A DNA stretch of 5,015 bases from Alphaproteobacteria bacterium (GTDB lineage: Bacteria > Pseudomonadota > Alphaproteobacteria > UBA6615): positions 1 through 5,015 of the forward strand of contig JABDJY010000159.1 of assembly GCA_013003285.1 (NCBI GenBank). Direction: 5' to 3'. Made by a program: the position numbers and the translations under genes. Under the pieces are notes generated by a model. That model worked only from the letters and a program-made list of their open reading frames with translations, did not search any database and was not told the origin of the DNA. Positions 5,015 to 5,015 of this stretch are shown here, one piece after another; positions within the stretch are counted from its first letter, which is position 1; the number at the start of each line of letters is the position of its first letter.

Positions 5015-5015
5015 C

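Overview
The window comes from a GC-rich alphaproteobacterium. The evidence is the minus-strand order lptB - rpoN - hpf - ptsN, next to an Hsp20 gene followed by a DUF1150 gene. DUF1150 is essentially an alphaproteobacterial family, and the hsp20 leader resembles the ROSE RNA thermometers known from rhizobia and relatives. I cannot assign an order or genus.

Layout. Positions 3-584 (+) hold the C-terminal part of an SMP-30/gluconolactonase-type enzyme cut by the left edge. Positions 585-729 are intergenic with no convincing signal. Positions 730-1059 (+) hold an unrecognised 109-residue protein with one N-terminal hydrophobic segment; its gene carries a perfect 15-bp inverted repeat and a 15-nt-period triplet repeat. 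Positions 1060-1223 form a regulatory region: a strong sigma-32 (RpoH) promoter match, then a leader of about 119 nt that folds into a ROSE-like thermometer sequestering the ribosome binding site. Positions 1224-1685 (+) are a class A small heat shock protein and 1713-1934 (+) a DUF1150 protein, probably one heat-shock operon.

The minus strand, read from the right edge, holds the C-terminus of lptB (4907-5014), rpoN (3330-4895), a 274-bp gap with a good sigma-70 promoter, long-type hpf (2471-3055) and ptsN (1938-2417). The ptsN and DUF1150 stop codons face each other 3 bp apart.

Functionally, one side is a heat-shock module controlled at two levels, by alternative sigma factor and probably by RNA melting. 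The other side is the conserved nitrogen/stress cluster: sigma-54, a ribosome hibernation factor and the EIIA-Ntr phosphocarrier, linked to the LPS-transport ATPase gene. No new multi-gene system is evident. The most rewarding points are the thermometer architecture, the inverted-repeat element inside the orphan gene, the uncharacterised DUF1150 partner of the chaperone, and the repeat-bearing hpf upstream region.
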